NCBI GenBank assembly: GCA_033239525.1 | Contig: BSYO01000005.1 | Span: forward strand, 22,488,519 to 22,552,518 | DNA: 64,000 bases | Direction of reading: 5' to 3' | Source of the DNA: Nepenthes gracilis | Lineage: Eukaryota > Streptophyta > Magnoliopsida > Caryophyllales > Nepenthaceae | Shown: positions 47,801 to 54,597 of the stretch, in pieces | How the letters are laid out: the number at the start of each line of letters is the position of its first letter | Numbering within the stretch: the stretch's first letter is position 1 | Position numbers and translations under genes: made by a program | The notes under the pieces: generated by a model | The model's input: the letters and a program-made list of their open reading frames with translations, nothing else | Databases searched by the model: none | What the model was told of the DNA's origin: nothing

Positions 47801-48369
47801 AACCAATTTATTAACAAAAAGTAGCTAACCATATCCATCTCCTCAAAACACGTGCCACATTCATCTCTCATCTTTACATTAAATAAAAATTTAACACTAA
47901 AAATTTTAAAATATAAAAAATATTATACATTATTTTTTTTTAGTTTTTTTTTACAATATTAACACCTATTCAATATTTAACCTAATATTTAAAAAATTAA
48001 AAATAATTATTTAAATAATTTTTTTAAAATTTAAAATTTATCCGTTAAATTTGTCCCTCGATAAATGATTGAGGGAATGTTTACAATGTTGAATGACATT
48101 TGTAGATCATGAGCAACGGGACATTTGAGAGCCCCGAGCATCGAGTAACCGTGAATTCGGTCAAAGAGCGGATCTCCATTGCTGTGTTATTCAATGTCAA
48201 TTTAGAGGCAGAAATCGGACCCTCAACGGGTCTAATCAGTCCCCAGAATCCACCCTTGTTCAAACGGATTGCCATGCACAAGTATCTTAAAGATTTCTTA
48301 TCCAGGAAGACCATCGGCAAGTCAAAGATACAATTTATGAGAATTGATCAACAAGCCAATCCTAATTAA
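26569..48369 (+). CDS. 2-oxoglutarate/Fe(II)-dependent dioxygenase, SRG1-like (4 exons)
   Basis: Joined exons 26569-26826, 28357-28604, 39574-39901 and 48106-48369 give 365 codons with one stop at the end, the usual length for plant SRG1-like enzymes (DOXC class). The N-terminal domain has FVNHG-type LVNHG at residues 87-91. The catalytic domain has YYPPCP (216-221), iron ligands H232, D234 (PHSDAN) and H290 (SPEHR), and the 2-oxoglutarate pair R300/S302 (RIS). Family members oxidise small molecules in the cytosol using O2 and 2-oxoglutarate; the substrate cannot be told from sequence. All splice sites are GT..AG. The gene spans 21.8 kb because introns 2 and 3 hold retrotransposons. It looks intact. 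Confidence 0.93.
26827..28356 (+). other. Dioxygenase intron 1 (1530 bp)
   Basis: AT-rich with no repeat element recognised. It ends TGGCAG before CTGGTGAACC. A short AT run lies near 27470. Confidence 0.85.
28357..28604 (+). CDS. Dioxygenase exon 2
   Basis: Codes for residues 87-168 plus two bases of codon 169 (LVNHGIGTSLLAKLKHEIEE to PPSF). It contains FFKLPLEEKMKY and the GYGQRLLSVGDEQLDWADRF block typical of SRG1-like proteins. Donor GTAAAA at 28605. The exon ends after two bases of a codon, which exon 3 completes as Arg. Confidence 0.92.
29006..30114 (-). repeat. 3' LTR of the Sire-like element
   Basis: 1109 bp, from TGAAAGAACTATACGTCTC to ACATTAACA. Direct repeat of 37737-38862. It contains GC-rich imperfect subrepeats built on GCTCGAGCGCAT-like words (about 29690-30000). 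Confidence 0.9.
30550..31600 (-). pseudogene. Possible extra ORF of the Sire-like element
   Basis: Between RNase H and the 3' LTR the minus strand gives broken frames. The piece at 31049-31306 reads RRLVMSRIILTNIFLVTHFS, then LDKALFLYTLLSGQLINFPS. That pattern resembles the plant 'putative transposon protein' domain found in many retrotransposon-linked plant ORFs. Sire elements often carry an env-like extra ORF at this place. I cannot say which of the two this is. Confidence 0.35.
31401..32215. repeat. Three tandem copies of a unit of about 260-310 bp
   Basis: GACCGAGAACCC-AGCAATCA starts at 31401, 31713 and 31975. Each is followed by AGGGTAATCCG, CAACAAGATGGTTGAAAATG, GAAGTGGGAGAATAATCATG and a segment ending AAGGCTAACTT near the unit end. 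It lies inside the extra region of the Sire-like element. Confidence 0.88.
32320..33050 (-). other. GC-rich, CT-rich segment inside the Sire-like element
   Basis: Composition differs sharply from both flanks. The minus strand is CT-rich with overlapping Ser/Pro/Leu-rich frames (121, 133 and 86 codons). None resembles a known protein. The CT-rich sequence with a possible splice donor (CTCACGGTATTTT near 32840) looks like the 5' end of a plant gene, so it may be captured host sequence or low-complexity LTR-internal DNA. Confidence 0.3.
33300..34690 (-). pseudogene. Sire-like RT and RNase H
   Basis: The best block is DHVYKLKKALYGLKQAPRAS, followed by KTLFVKM and VYIDDIVFGAT (33753-34058), with the catalytic DD pair intact. 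Downstream, MSTSLKLDRD and NIDQTLYRSMIDSLL (about 33600-33700) are the Sire RNase H entry. Upstream, the MFLGYSLNSRAYRVYN linker lies at 34476-34685. The N-terminal RT palm blocks between about 34060 and 34250 are mostly missing, suggesting a deletion. Confidence 0.8.
34900..35985 (-). pseudogene. Sire-like protease and integrase
   Basis: Protease block LYLDSGYSRHTC (35755-35985) corresponds to the family's LDSGCSRHMTG with a Cys-to-Tyr change. The pre-integrase zinc finger reads HQRLDHLNFKNLAKISK with HHVCGSCQLGK. The catalytic core has LIHINLMG (Asp replaced by Asn), then SDHKKEF and NGIVECKN (34929-35114). A stop near 35153 separates the two integrase parts. Confidence 0.82.
36003..37600 (-). 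pseudogene. Sire-like gag
   Basis: Starts near 37600 and covers a UBN2-type capsid region (37000-37420, in several frames), a charged coiled-coil-like stretch (36318-36755) and a zinc knuckle CNACGQIGYIRPCC (near 36050) whose histidine is lost. Gag would package the RNA in a virus-like particle; this copy cannot be made as one chain. Confidence 0.72.
37717..37734 (-). other. Primer-binding site of the Sire-like element
   Basis: On the minus strand TGGTATCAGAGATTCACC begins two bases after the LTR end CTTTCA. TGGTATCAGAG matches the 3' end of initiator tRNA-Met as used by most plant Copia elements. Confidence 0.9.
37737..38862 (-). repeat. 5' LTR of the Sire-like element
   Basis: 1126 bp. 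Same start TGAAAGAAACTATACGTCTC. Its end reads ATTAATA where the other copy has ATTAACA, so the terminal CA has mutated to TA. CATCT follows as target duplication. Confidence 0.9.
39574..39901 (+). CDS. Dioxygenase exon 3
   Basis: Codes for the last base of R169 and residues 170-278, DALEMYLLESRKLAKEVALS to VVNLGDILE. It contains the SYYPPCPKPELV block and the iron ligands in GLVPHSDANLI (H232 and D234). Acceptor ACGTAG precedes it. The donor GTAAGT at 39902 is followed by a C-rich then poly-A stretch. Confidence 0.92.
40723..41725 (-). mobile_element. Tat-like solo LTR in intron 3, 1.0 kb
   Basis: The plus strand runs from TGATACGTCTTCAGATCC to CACTATACCCATTA, end words like those of the Tat LTRs (TGATGCGTACCTG to ACCCATCA). 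It is bounded by a perfect duplication, AATAG (40718-40722 and 41726-41730). No internal region exists, so it is a product of LTR-LTR recombination. Confidence 0.85.
42186..43008 (+). repeat. 5' LTR of the Tork-like element
   Basis: 823 bp, from TGTAGAGATTTTGGTCACTC to CCTTCCCTAACA. It is followed by ATTAGTATCATAGCG, a worn initiator-Met primer site (TGGTATCAGAGC). Confidence 0.85.
43049..43900 (+). pseudogene. Tork-like gag
   Basis: Readable as YLNGTNHDTWKSKMVVLLFV (43086-43145), LCEKLETLYTSKTGNNKLFY, VKYKEGTPITNHLNEFQ, and a zinc knuckle CHYNGKKDHIKKYC near 43752 whose second Cys is Asn. Stops at 43250, 43441 and later break it. Confidence 0.75.
43936..45030 (+). pseudogene. Tork-like protease and integrase
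   Basis: The longest open piece (170 codons) contains the protease VVDSGALLHVTF and YISEDFGVIRMKNKEIS, then the pre-integrase finger LWHRWLGNMSEKGLSNLVKK with LHCMAGK. The core LELVHTDMFGPF with the first Asp lies near 44500, and further blocks follow with stops (44446, 44554 and others). Confidence 0.82.
45460..46300 (+). pseudogene. Tork-like reverse transcriptase
   Basis: KWVFRLKTDESTSQLRYKAQ (near 45600), FNQRKGIDFDEIF and CRLKKSLYGLK (near 45880) are the usual Copia RT blocks. The catalytic motif reads DVNDMLIVG near 46030 instead of YVDDMLIVG, so one Asp is lost. Confidence 0.8.
46310..46978 (+). pseudogene. Tork-like RNase H
   Basis: GYTDIDIVGDVDSQKFTSGY (near 46520), AFSTTKVEFIVM, CNSQSTIHLYRNSSFHSRSK and MMTKVLPKEKLETC are the conserved Tork RNase H blocks. 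The frame ends at 46983 just before the polypurine-like GTGGGGAAACATT and the 3' LTR. Confidence 0.82.
47001..47768 (+). repeat. 3' LTR of the Tork-like element
   Basis: 768 bp, from TGTGGAGATTTTAGGTCACT to TTTCTTTCCCAACA. It is shorter than the 5' copy and clearly diverged from it. Confidence 0.85.
48106..48369 (+). CDS. Dioxygenase exon 4
   Basis: Codes for residues 279-365 plus stop: IMSNGTFESPEHRVTVNSVK, then ERISIAVLFNVNLEAEIGPS to MRIDQQANPN. It contains the distal iron ligand H290 and R300/S302. The usual SRG1-like SPEHR spacing is kept. The 3' flank has a GCATGCATGCGTGCATGC word (48424) and AATAAA-type signals (near 48730). Confidence 0.92.
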   Translation: MMSNGTFESPEHRVTVNSVKERISIAVLFNVNLEAEIGPSTGLISPQNPPLFKRIAMHKYLKDFLSRKTIGKSKIQFMRIDQQANPN

Positions 48370-49237
48370 GACTTTCTATTAGCTTTCTCTTAATCAAGTC
48401 AGTTTGTGTATGTTTTGTTAACTGCATGCATGCGTGCATGCGAACTACAGCTTCCAGGTTACTACATGGCGTGCTAAGAAAATAATATCATAATGTAATT
48501 ATTTTCTTAGTTTCTTGCATGATGAGATTAGTAATTATAATTATAAAATATGATAAATACTTTTCATCAGTCCCCAAACAAACCAAAAAAGAAAAAAAAT
48601 CGCTTTAAATAATCTCCCTTCACTTATATAAACAAAGAAAAGGATTAGGGAACACTGATCAATTTTTTAAAACACCCATATATAATATTGTATTCTTTTC
48701 TTTATTTCTATATAGACTAACTAATATTAATAAATAAATAAAATGTCACGTTAATAAATATAAAAATGAGTAAAAAATGTCCCCCGAACACGGCTTCTAA
48801 ACAAATATACATTACTCTATCCGTACAGCCTGTTTGCCATCAAAAATAACTTTGTTTATGCACAAGTTTCTGGCAAAAAAAAAAGACTCTGGGCAGGGGA
48901 TTTTCTCTTCCCTCTGTTTACAAGGTATAAGCGTCAGAGCTGGAAAAAGAGTCTCACTACAAAGAACGCAACATCAACGTTAAAAAAGGAAGCTCTCCCT
49001 CTTCCAAATCCCTGCCCAAAACATCGCGGTCTCTTTCCATCTACTTTCCTCGTTGAACAAACCAAGCTGCTCCACTGGACAGATCCTGCCATGTTCAAAC
49101 TGGTTCCACCCAACATTCCATCAATGGCCGCCACCGCCTGAGAAGATCCTCAAATAATCACCCATCCATCTTTATCTCAAGATCTCTTAGGGTATACAGA
49201 TTATCATCAAGGCAACTAATTTTTCTTTCTGCACAGC
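48370..49237. other. 3' flank of the dioxygenase gene and left part of a minus-strand pseudogene locus
   Basis: 48370-48890 is AT-rich 3' flank. From 48930 to 49240 the composition changes. A minus-strand frame of 66 codons (48934-49134, MAAIDGMLGGTSLNMAGSVQ start) and an upstream stretch ending in a splice-acceptor-like TGTGCAG (near 49232) look exon-like but match no family I know. The Reina-like element begins directly after it. Confidence 0.4.
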
Positions 49238-49242
49238 AAAAC

Positions 49243-49625
49243 TGATGCGGGCTTCTCTGTTGCGCGAGCGGCGCCGGTGTATGAGCAAGTAACAGAAGGG
49301 GAGGGGAGATCGACAGAAGGGAGAAGTCGAGGGAGAAGAAGACAGAGAGGGAAACAGAGAACTTGAAAAATGATTTCCTCCCGCTTACCGTTCCGTCATT
49401 CACCTAATAATCCACACAAGGGCAGCATAACAGAATTGGTTAAGAAAAGGAGTCCACATGCATCAACTAAAATAAGCAAATTAACAAATAAAAATCAAAT
49501 AAAGTCTCGGTATTTCCCAGGTGTCCGGGTGGGCCGGCCGCTGCGACGCACTGCTTGTGTGAGTTCCATCCTGGTTTGACTGAGTCAAGATACGGTTCGG
49601 GTCTTCCGCAGCTAGGCTTGTAACA
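49243..49625 (-). repeat. 3' LTR of the Reina-like element
   Basis: The plus strand runs from TGATGCGGGCTTCTC to GCTTGTAACA. On the minus strand the tract GATGAGGGCGGAAA directly precedes its TGTTACAAGC start and is the polypurine tract. Confidence 0.92.
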
Positions 49626-49644
49626 TTTCCGCCCTCATCGAAAA

Positions 49645-51000
49645 TCACCTTGTCCTCAAGGTGGAAATCTGGAAATTGCTGATAGAGTTTTGCCACTGGT
49701 TCCACGTTGCTTCCTCGGGACTGTGAGAATGCCATTGAACAAGCACTTGTGGCACCGATCGTTCCTGCTTGAGTATCCGTGAAACCCGAGCAAACTGCGT
49801 GGGAGATTCCAGGGGGTGAGAGGCGATTGCTTCAACAGGCAGTTCCACACGTTGACCATGGGGATCACCCTGGCACTTTTTAAGAAGAGATACGTGAAAT
49901 ACATTATGGATCCTGGCATAGGCGAGGTAGATGCAGACGATAAGCCACCGTGTCCACGCGTTCCAGAATTTGGAAGGGCCCATAGTAGCATTTTGCTAGC
50001 TTGTGAGACTGTCGACGAGCTGCGGTGGTCTGGCGATACGGCTGTAGCTTGACAAAGACCCACTCGTCCGGTTGAAACTCTCGATCGGTGCGATGTGCAT
50101 CGACCTAATTTTTCATGCGCAGTTGCGCACGTTGCAAGTTTGTCTTGAGGGTGGCGAGGACGGTGGACCTCTCGGTGATAAGCTCATCTACTGTGGCTAC
50201 TGGAGAGGCACCCTGTGCATAATCTTGTAGCGTGGGTGGTGGTCGGCCATATACTGCTTCAAAGGGCATCATTTGTATGGCGGAATGCCAAGCTGTATTG
50301 TAATGCCATTCCGCCCAAGGAAAAAATTGTCCCCAGGTGGCTGGGTGGTCAGCGGCAAAGCTGCGTAGGTAATCTTCCAAGCATCGATTGACTACTTCCG
50401 TTTGGCCGTCCGTTTAGGAATGGTATGCGCTGCTGACCGATAATGAAGTCCCTTGTAGTCGGAAGAGTTATTGCCAAAAAGTACTCATAAAAATAGGATC
50501 GCGATCGGAGACGATATCTCTCAGAACCCCGTGTAGACGGCAAATATCCGTGATAAAAACAGCAGCGAGATCAACGGTCGTGAAGTGGCTGTTCAAGGGA
50601 GAGAAATGAGCATATTTGGACAAGCGATCTACTACCACAAAAATCACCGTACAACCCTTGGATGATGGCAAATGAGTGATAAAATCCATGGAGATTGACT
50701 CCCATATGCGTTCCGGAATTGGGAGTGGCTGAAGCAGGCCACTCGGGGCGGTGTTTAGTGGCTTGACTTGCTGACAAACTACACAGTTAGCGACGAACCA
50801 ATAGACATTGTTCTGCATTCCTGGCCAGTAGAAGGAAGCTGCGATTCACGCCATTGTGCGTTGCCTGCCCGCATGGCCCCCTACTAGCGAACAGTGATAT
50901 TCTTGCAAGATTAACTCCCGTAAGGCTGTTTCTGCTGGAATAAGGAGGTGGTTCTTGAAGAACACCACGCCGTCTCACGCAGTATAATGACCAAATTCTT
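49645..51000 (-). pseudogene. Reina-like integrase with chromodomain-like tail
   Basis: The zinc-finger part is frame-broken near 50800-50980. The core has VCQQVKPLNTAPSGLLQPLP, SISMDFITHLPSSKG (first Asp), VSDRDPIF (second Asp) in 50468-50818, and DGQTEVVNRCLEDYL (Glu) across 50350-50400 in another frame. The C-terminus reads VPQVLVQWHSHSPEEATWNQ followed by a tail, a chromodomain-type fold in chromoviruses that helps target insertion to chromatin. Confidence 0.85.
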
Positions 51001-51158
51001 CCGGATGGTCGGTAATGGATTTGATCATTGTAGAGGCAGCCGGTTGTTGCTTGTAATATTCCCGGAGGGCTGCTAGCAGTGCTATTATGGGCTTTGACAC
51101 CATCTGCAGTGTGTTACATTGGCCGTCATGCAGCCGAGATAGTGCATAAGCTGGTCTA

Positions 51159-51690
51159 TTATCTCTGCCCGGGCGATACACTATCAAAGTCATACCCGAT
51201 TAATTTAGTTATCCATTTCTGTTGTTCCGGTATGTGGATTGTCTGGGTCACCAAGGCTCGAAGGGGCTGGTGATCCGTCTGGACGACAAACTTGGCGCCT
51301 ATAAGGTATCGGCGCCATTTCTTAACTGCTTCAGTGATTGCGTAAATCTCCCAGACATATGTCGAGGAGTTCTGCGGCTTTGGGCACAGCTGCCGACTGA
51401 AGTAGGCAAGGGGCCGTCCTAACTGTACCAATACAGCGCCCACGCCGTTGCCCGAAGCATCTTCTTGCACCACGAATGGCTGTGAAAAATCTGGTAAAGT
51501 GAGGACAGGGTGGTGCTGAGAGCTGTTTTGAGGGACTCGAAGGCTGCAGTAGCTTCGCTTCCCCAAATGAAAGCATCTTTTCGCAGTAATTGGGTGAGGG
51601 GGGCAGTAATTTGAGAATACCAAGCCACAAACCGTTTGTAGTATCCCGCCAACCCCAGAAAACCTCGAAGCTTTTTTATGTTGGTAGGGG
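51159..51690 (-). pseudogene. Reina-like RNase H
   Basis: FVVQEDASGNGVGAVLVQLG, then LAYFSRQLCP and FVVQTDHQPLRALVTQTIHI, are the Ty3 RNase H motifs. The frame ends at 51159; upstream it overlaps the RT connection. Confidence 0.88.
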
Positions 51691-52490
51691 TTGGCCAACT
51701 TCGAACTGAGTCAATTTTGGCCAGATCCACCGCCACACCTTGTGCAGAAACAATGTGACCCAAGTATGAGAGAGAAGTCTGCCCAAACTCGCACTTAGCT
51801 TGCTTGGCATAGAAGGAGTGAATGCGTAGATCTGTAGGACTTGAGCGAGGTGCAGAAGGTAGGCTTTCCAAGATAGGCTGTAGATCAAGATATCGTCGAA
51901 GAACACCAACAGGAACTTGCGAAGTACTTGCTGAAAAATCGTGTTCATTTTAGCTTGGAAAGAAGATGGTGCATTCGACAATCCGAAGGGCATGACGAGG
52001 AATTCATAATACCCGTCGTGTGTCCTGAAGGCCGTCTTGTGCACGTCCGCTGGGTGCACCCGAAGCTGATGATATCCAGCACGTAAATCCAATTTAGAGA
52101 ACATGGTGGCGCCATGTAATTCGTCCAGCAGCTCGTCCACAGTTGGAATAGGAAACCGATCCTTGATGGTAATTGCATTCAAAGCGCGATAGTCCACACA
52201 AAACCTCCAGCTACCGTCCTTCTTTTTTTTCACTAAGAGAACATGCGAGGAGAACGGACTCGTGCTTGGCTGGATAGTGCCTTCAGCCAACATTTCCTTG
52301 ATGAGGCTCTCCATAACCCCCTTTTGAAAATGTGGGTATCTGTATGGCTTGATATTAACCGGCGTTGCGTTAGATTGTAAAGGAATTTTGTGGTCGGTGT
52401 GGCGTCGAGGCGGGAGCCCTTGGGGCATCGTAAAAACATCCTAAAATTCTTGTAGGATGGCTTGCAAAGCAACTGATGACTGGGGTTCAT
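51676..52490 (-). pseudogene. Reina-like reverse transcriptase
   Basis: 250 open codons. [73 protein letters not shown] and FFDDILIYS (catalytic DD present) are a full set of chromovirus RT blocks. It lies upstream of the RNase H, with a shift between them near 51690. Confidence 0.92.
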
Positions 52491-52603
52491 TCCCTTTATG
52501 CAACTGGGAGCGTGGTGGCCTCTCTATAGAATCTGAAGTTGAGCCATGTTCAGTGAGTGTGGTAACTTTCAGGTGGAAGTAGGAGGCAATAGCCTTGGTA
52601 AAG

Positions 52604-53185
52604 TCACTGCGCCGTAGCTAGCTCATGGCGATCGTGGAAACAGCAGCGCTGGATGCTCCATAGAGGGAGTTCTGTGCCTGCGTGTGTGAAACGCATCCGC
52701 ATGGCCTTATAGTCAAACAACACGGGTCCCAAGGTAGCTAGCCATTGGACACCCAGGACCAAGTCGGCCCCGTAAATTGGAAGCAAATAAAGGTCCACTG
52801 AAAATATAGAGGACCCTAAAGTGAGTGGAACATTAGTGCACACACCTTCACATTGCAAGGAGGCCCCGTTCCCAATAGTGACATTAAGAAAGTGTGAAGG
52901 CTCGATGGGGAGTTCCAGATACCTGGCCAGCCATAACTATAGGAAATTTTGGATAGACCCGCTGTCCACCAGAACTGTCACAGAGTGGCCGACAATGTTT
53001 CCGGTCAAGAATAGGGTCGTAGGAGCCTGATGACCTTCCAAGGCATGGAAGGAGATGGTTGGAGGATTGTCTGGTCCTGGAGAAATTGGGGTCATGATGT
53101 TAGACAGCTCTTCTAACAGTGGCGATCGCACGCTCTCCTCCTCAATCATAACCATCTCTGATTGCTCCGTATCTTCATCCTCCAC
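52604..53185 (-). pseudogene. Reina-like aspartic protease
   Basis: VTVLVDSGSIQNFL (52937-52980) carries the DSG active site. The second half (52604-52858) reads VDLYLLPIYGADLVLGVQWL, the usual hydrophobic end of the domain. A frame shift separates them. Confidence 0.82.
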
Positions 53186-53189
53186 CTAC

Positions 53190-54205
53190 ATGCACAGAAA
53201 TTGGGGTGTTTTACAGCGGTGTCCAGGGACAAACCGCTCATCACAATTAAAGTATAAGCCACGTTCTCTTCAGGCAGCTATTTCAGCGGAAGTGAGCTTC
53301 TTAATTGGGAATTTTGGGGCAGAGTTCAAGGATAGTGGAGCTTTTGATCCCGGTGGCCCCAGCCCGAGATGGATTTTGCCACAGGTGGAGGACGATGCGA
53401 AGGATTACGAGTGGAATCTAACTTTTCTTCCACCAATTTTGCCACTCCAATAGCTTCATGTAACGATAAGGGCTTCAGCAGGAGGAGTTTGCGCCGAATA
53501 TCGTCCCGTAACCCAGAGATGAAGCAATTCAGGAGGTTATTGGAGGTGAGCTCGGGAGTTCGCGTTGAGAGCGATTTAAACGCAGCCATGTAGACCGCCA
53601 CAGTGGAGGTCTGCTTGAGTTTGTACAACGTTGCTTCATAGTTCACAAAGGAAGAAGGCCCAAAGCGGAGCTCCAAATCGCAAACGAAGGACTCCTAGGT
53701 TGATAACTGCCGGGTTACATGCATCCATTGGAACCATTGCAACGTCGCTTCCGACATATAGAAGGCGGCAACAACGAGCTTTTGCTCGGGGGCGTGCGAT
53801 GGTAGAGAAAGAATTAGTCAATTTGGAACAACCATCCCGTCACGTTTTTCCCGGAGAAAAAAGGAATCTCGAGCTTTGGTAACCTTGGCTGGAGCTCAGT
53901 AGGGGACAACAACAAGGCCGACAGGGTTTGAGGAAACGACATAGGCGGCACTGAAAATGTAGGACTCATCATCGGTGTCGGAAGTGCCGAAGCCATGATG
54001 AAATGCTCTATCCGAGCCAGAGTGTGATTAATATCGGCAATAGACTGTTTGATGTGCTCTGTATCAGCTTTATGTGTCGCGATGTCCTCAGAATGTTGTT
54101 GAACGACCGCCACCACATCCTTTACTTCTCTCACCATGCTCGCTAGGATTTCCTCTTGTGCTTTCGATCGAGTTGTGATACCTTCTACCATCGTCTCAAT
54201 GAGAG
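53190..54205 (-). pseudogene. Reina-like gag
   Basis: Begins just inside the 5' LTR with ETMVEGITTRSKAQEEILAS and a coiled-coil-like stretch to LARIEHFIM, then LPKLEIPFFSGKNVTGWLFQ (capsid start). In another frame it continues FVNYEATLYKLKQTSTVAVY with ELTSNNLLNCFISGL (53326-53676). The long frame starting at 54371 uses a Met inside the LTR, so the real start is likely nearer 54205. Confidence 0.82.
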
Positions 54206-54210
54206 CACCT

Positions 54211-54592
54211 TGATGTGGGCTTCTCTGTTGTGCGAGCGGCGCGGACATATGAGCAAGTAATAGAAGGGGAGGGGAGATCAACAGAAGGGAGAAGTCGAGG
54301 GAGAAGAAGATAGAGAGAGAAACTGAGAATTTGAGAAATGATTTCCTCCCGCTCACCGTTCCGTCATTCACCTAATAACCCACACAAGGGCAGCATAATA
54401 GAATTGGTTAAGAAAAGGGGTCCACATGCATCAACTAAAATAAGCAAATTAACAAATAAAAATCAAATAAAGTCTCGGTATTTCCCGGGTGTCCGGGTGG
54501 GCCGGCTGCTGCGGCGCACTGCCATGCGAGTCCCATCCTGGTTTGACTGAGACGAGATACGGTTCAGGTCTTCTGCGGCTATGCCCGTAACA
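54211..54592 (-). repeat. 5' LTR of the Reina-like element
   Basis: Direct repeat of 49243-49625. On the minus strand its end ACATCA is followed by AGGTGCTCTCATTGAGACG, which fits the GGTGCTTTCATTGAGA-type primer site seen in Reina elements; the tRNA is not assigned. Confidence 0.92.
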
Positions 54593-54597
54593 AAAAC

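Larger units (their letters stand above)
39902..48105 (+). other. Dioxygenase intron 3 (8204 bp)
   Basis: Holds a solo LTR (40723-41725) and a Copia element (42186-47768). Removing both leaves about 1.6 kb of AT-rich intron. Acceptor TTTGTAG ends at 48105. Confidence 0.9.
49243..54592 (-). mobile_element. Complete Reina-like chromovirus (Ty3), 5.35 kb
   Basis: LTRs of 383 and 382 bp (49243-49625 and 54211-54592) with target duplication AAAAC (49238-49242 and 54593-54597). On the minus strand: gag, PR, RT, RNase H, IN and a chromodomain-like C-terminus ending FHLEDKVIFDEGGN. Short LTRs, small size and this tail fit the Reina lineage. Only a few stops and shifts interrupt pol, so it is the best preserved element here. 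The LTRs differ by roughly 8% by eye, mostly C/T and G/A changes. Confidence 0.93.

Noticed and set aside
54206..54371. N-terminal extension of the Reina-like gag
   Set aside because: The Met at 54371 is inside the LTR; the hydrophobic stretch that follows is LTR translation.
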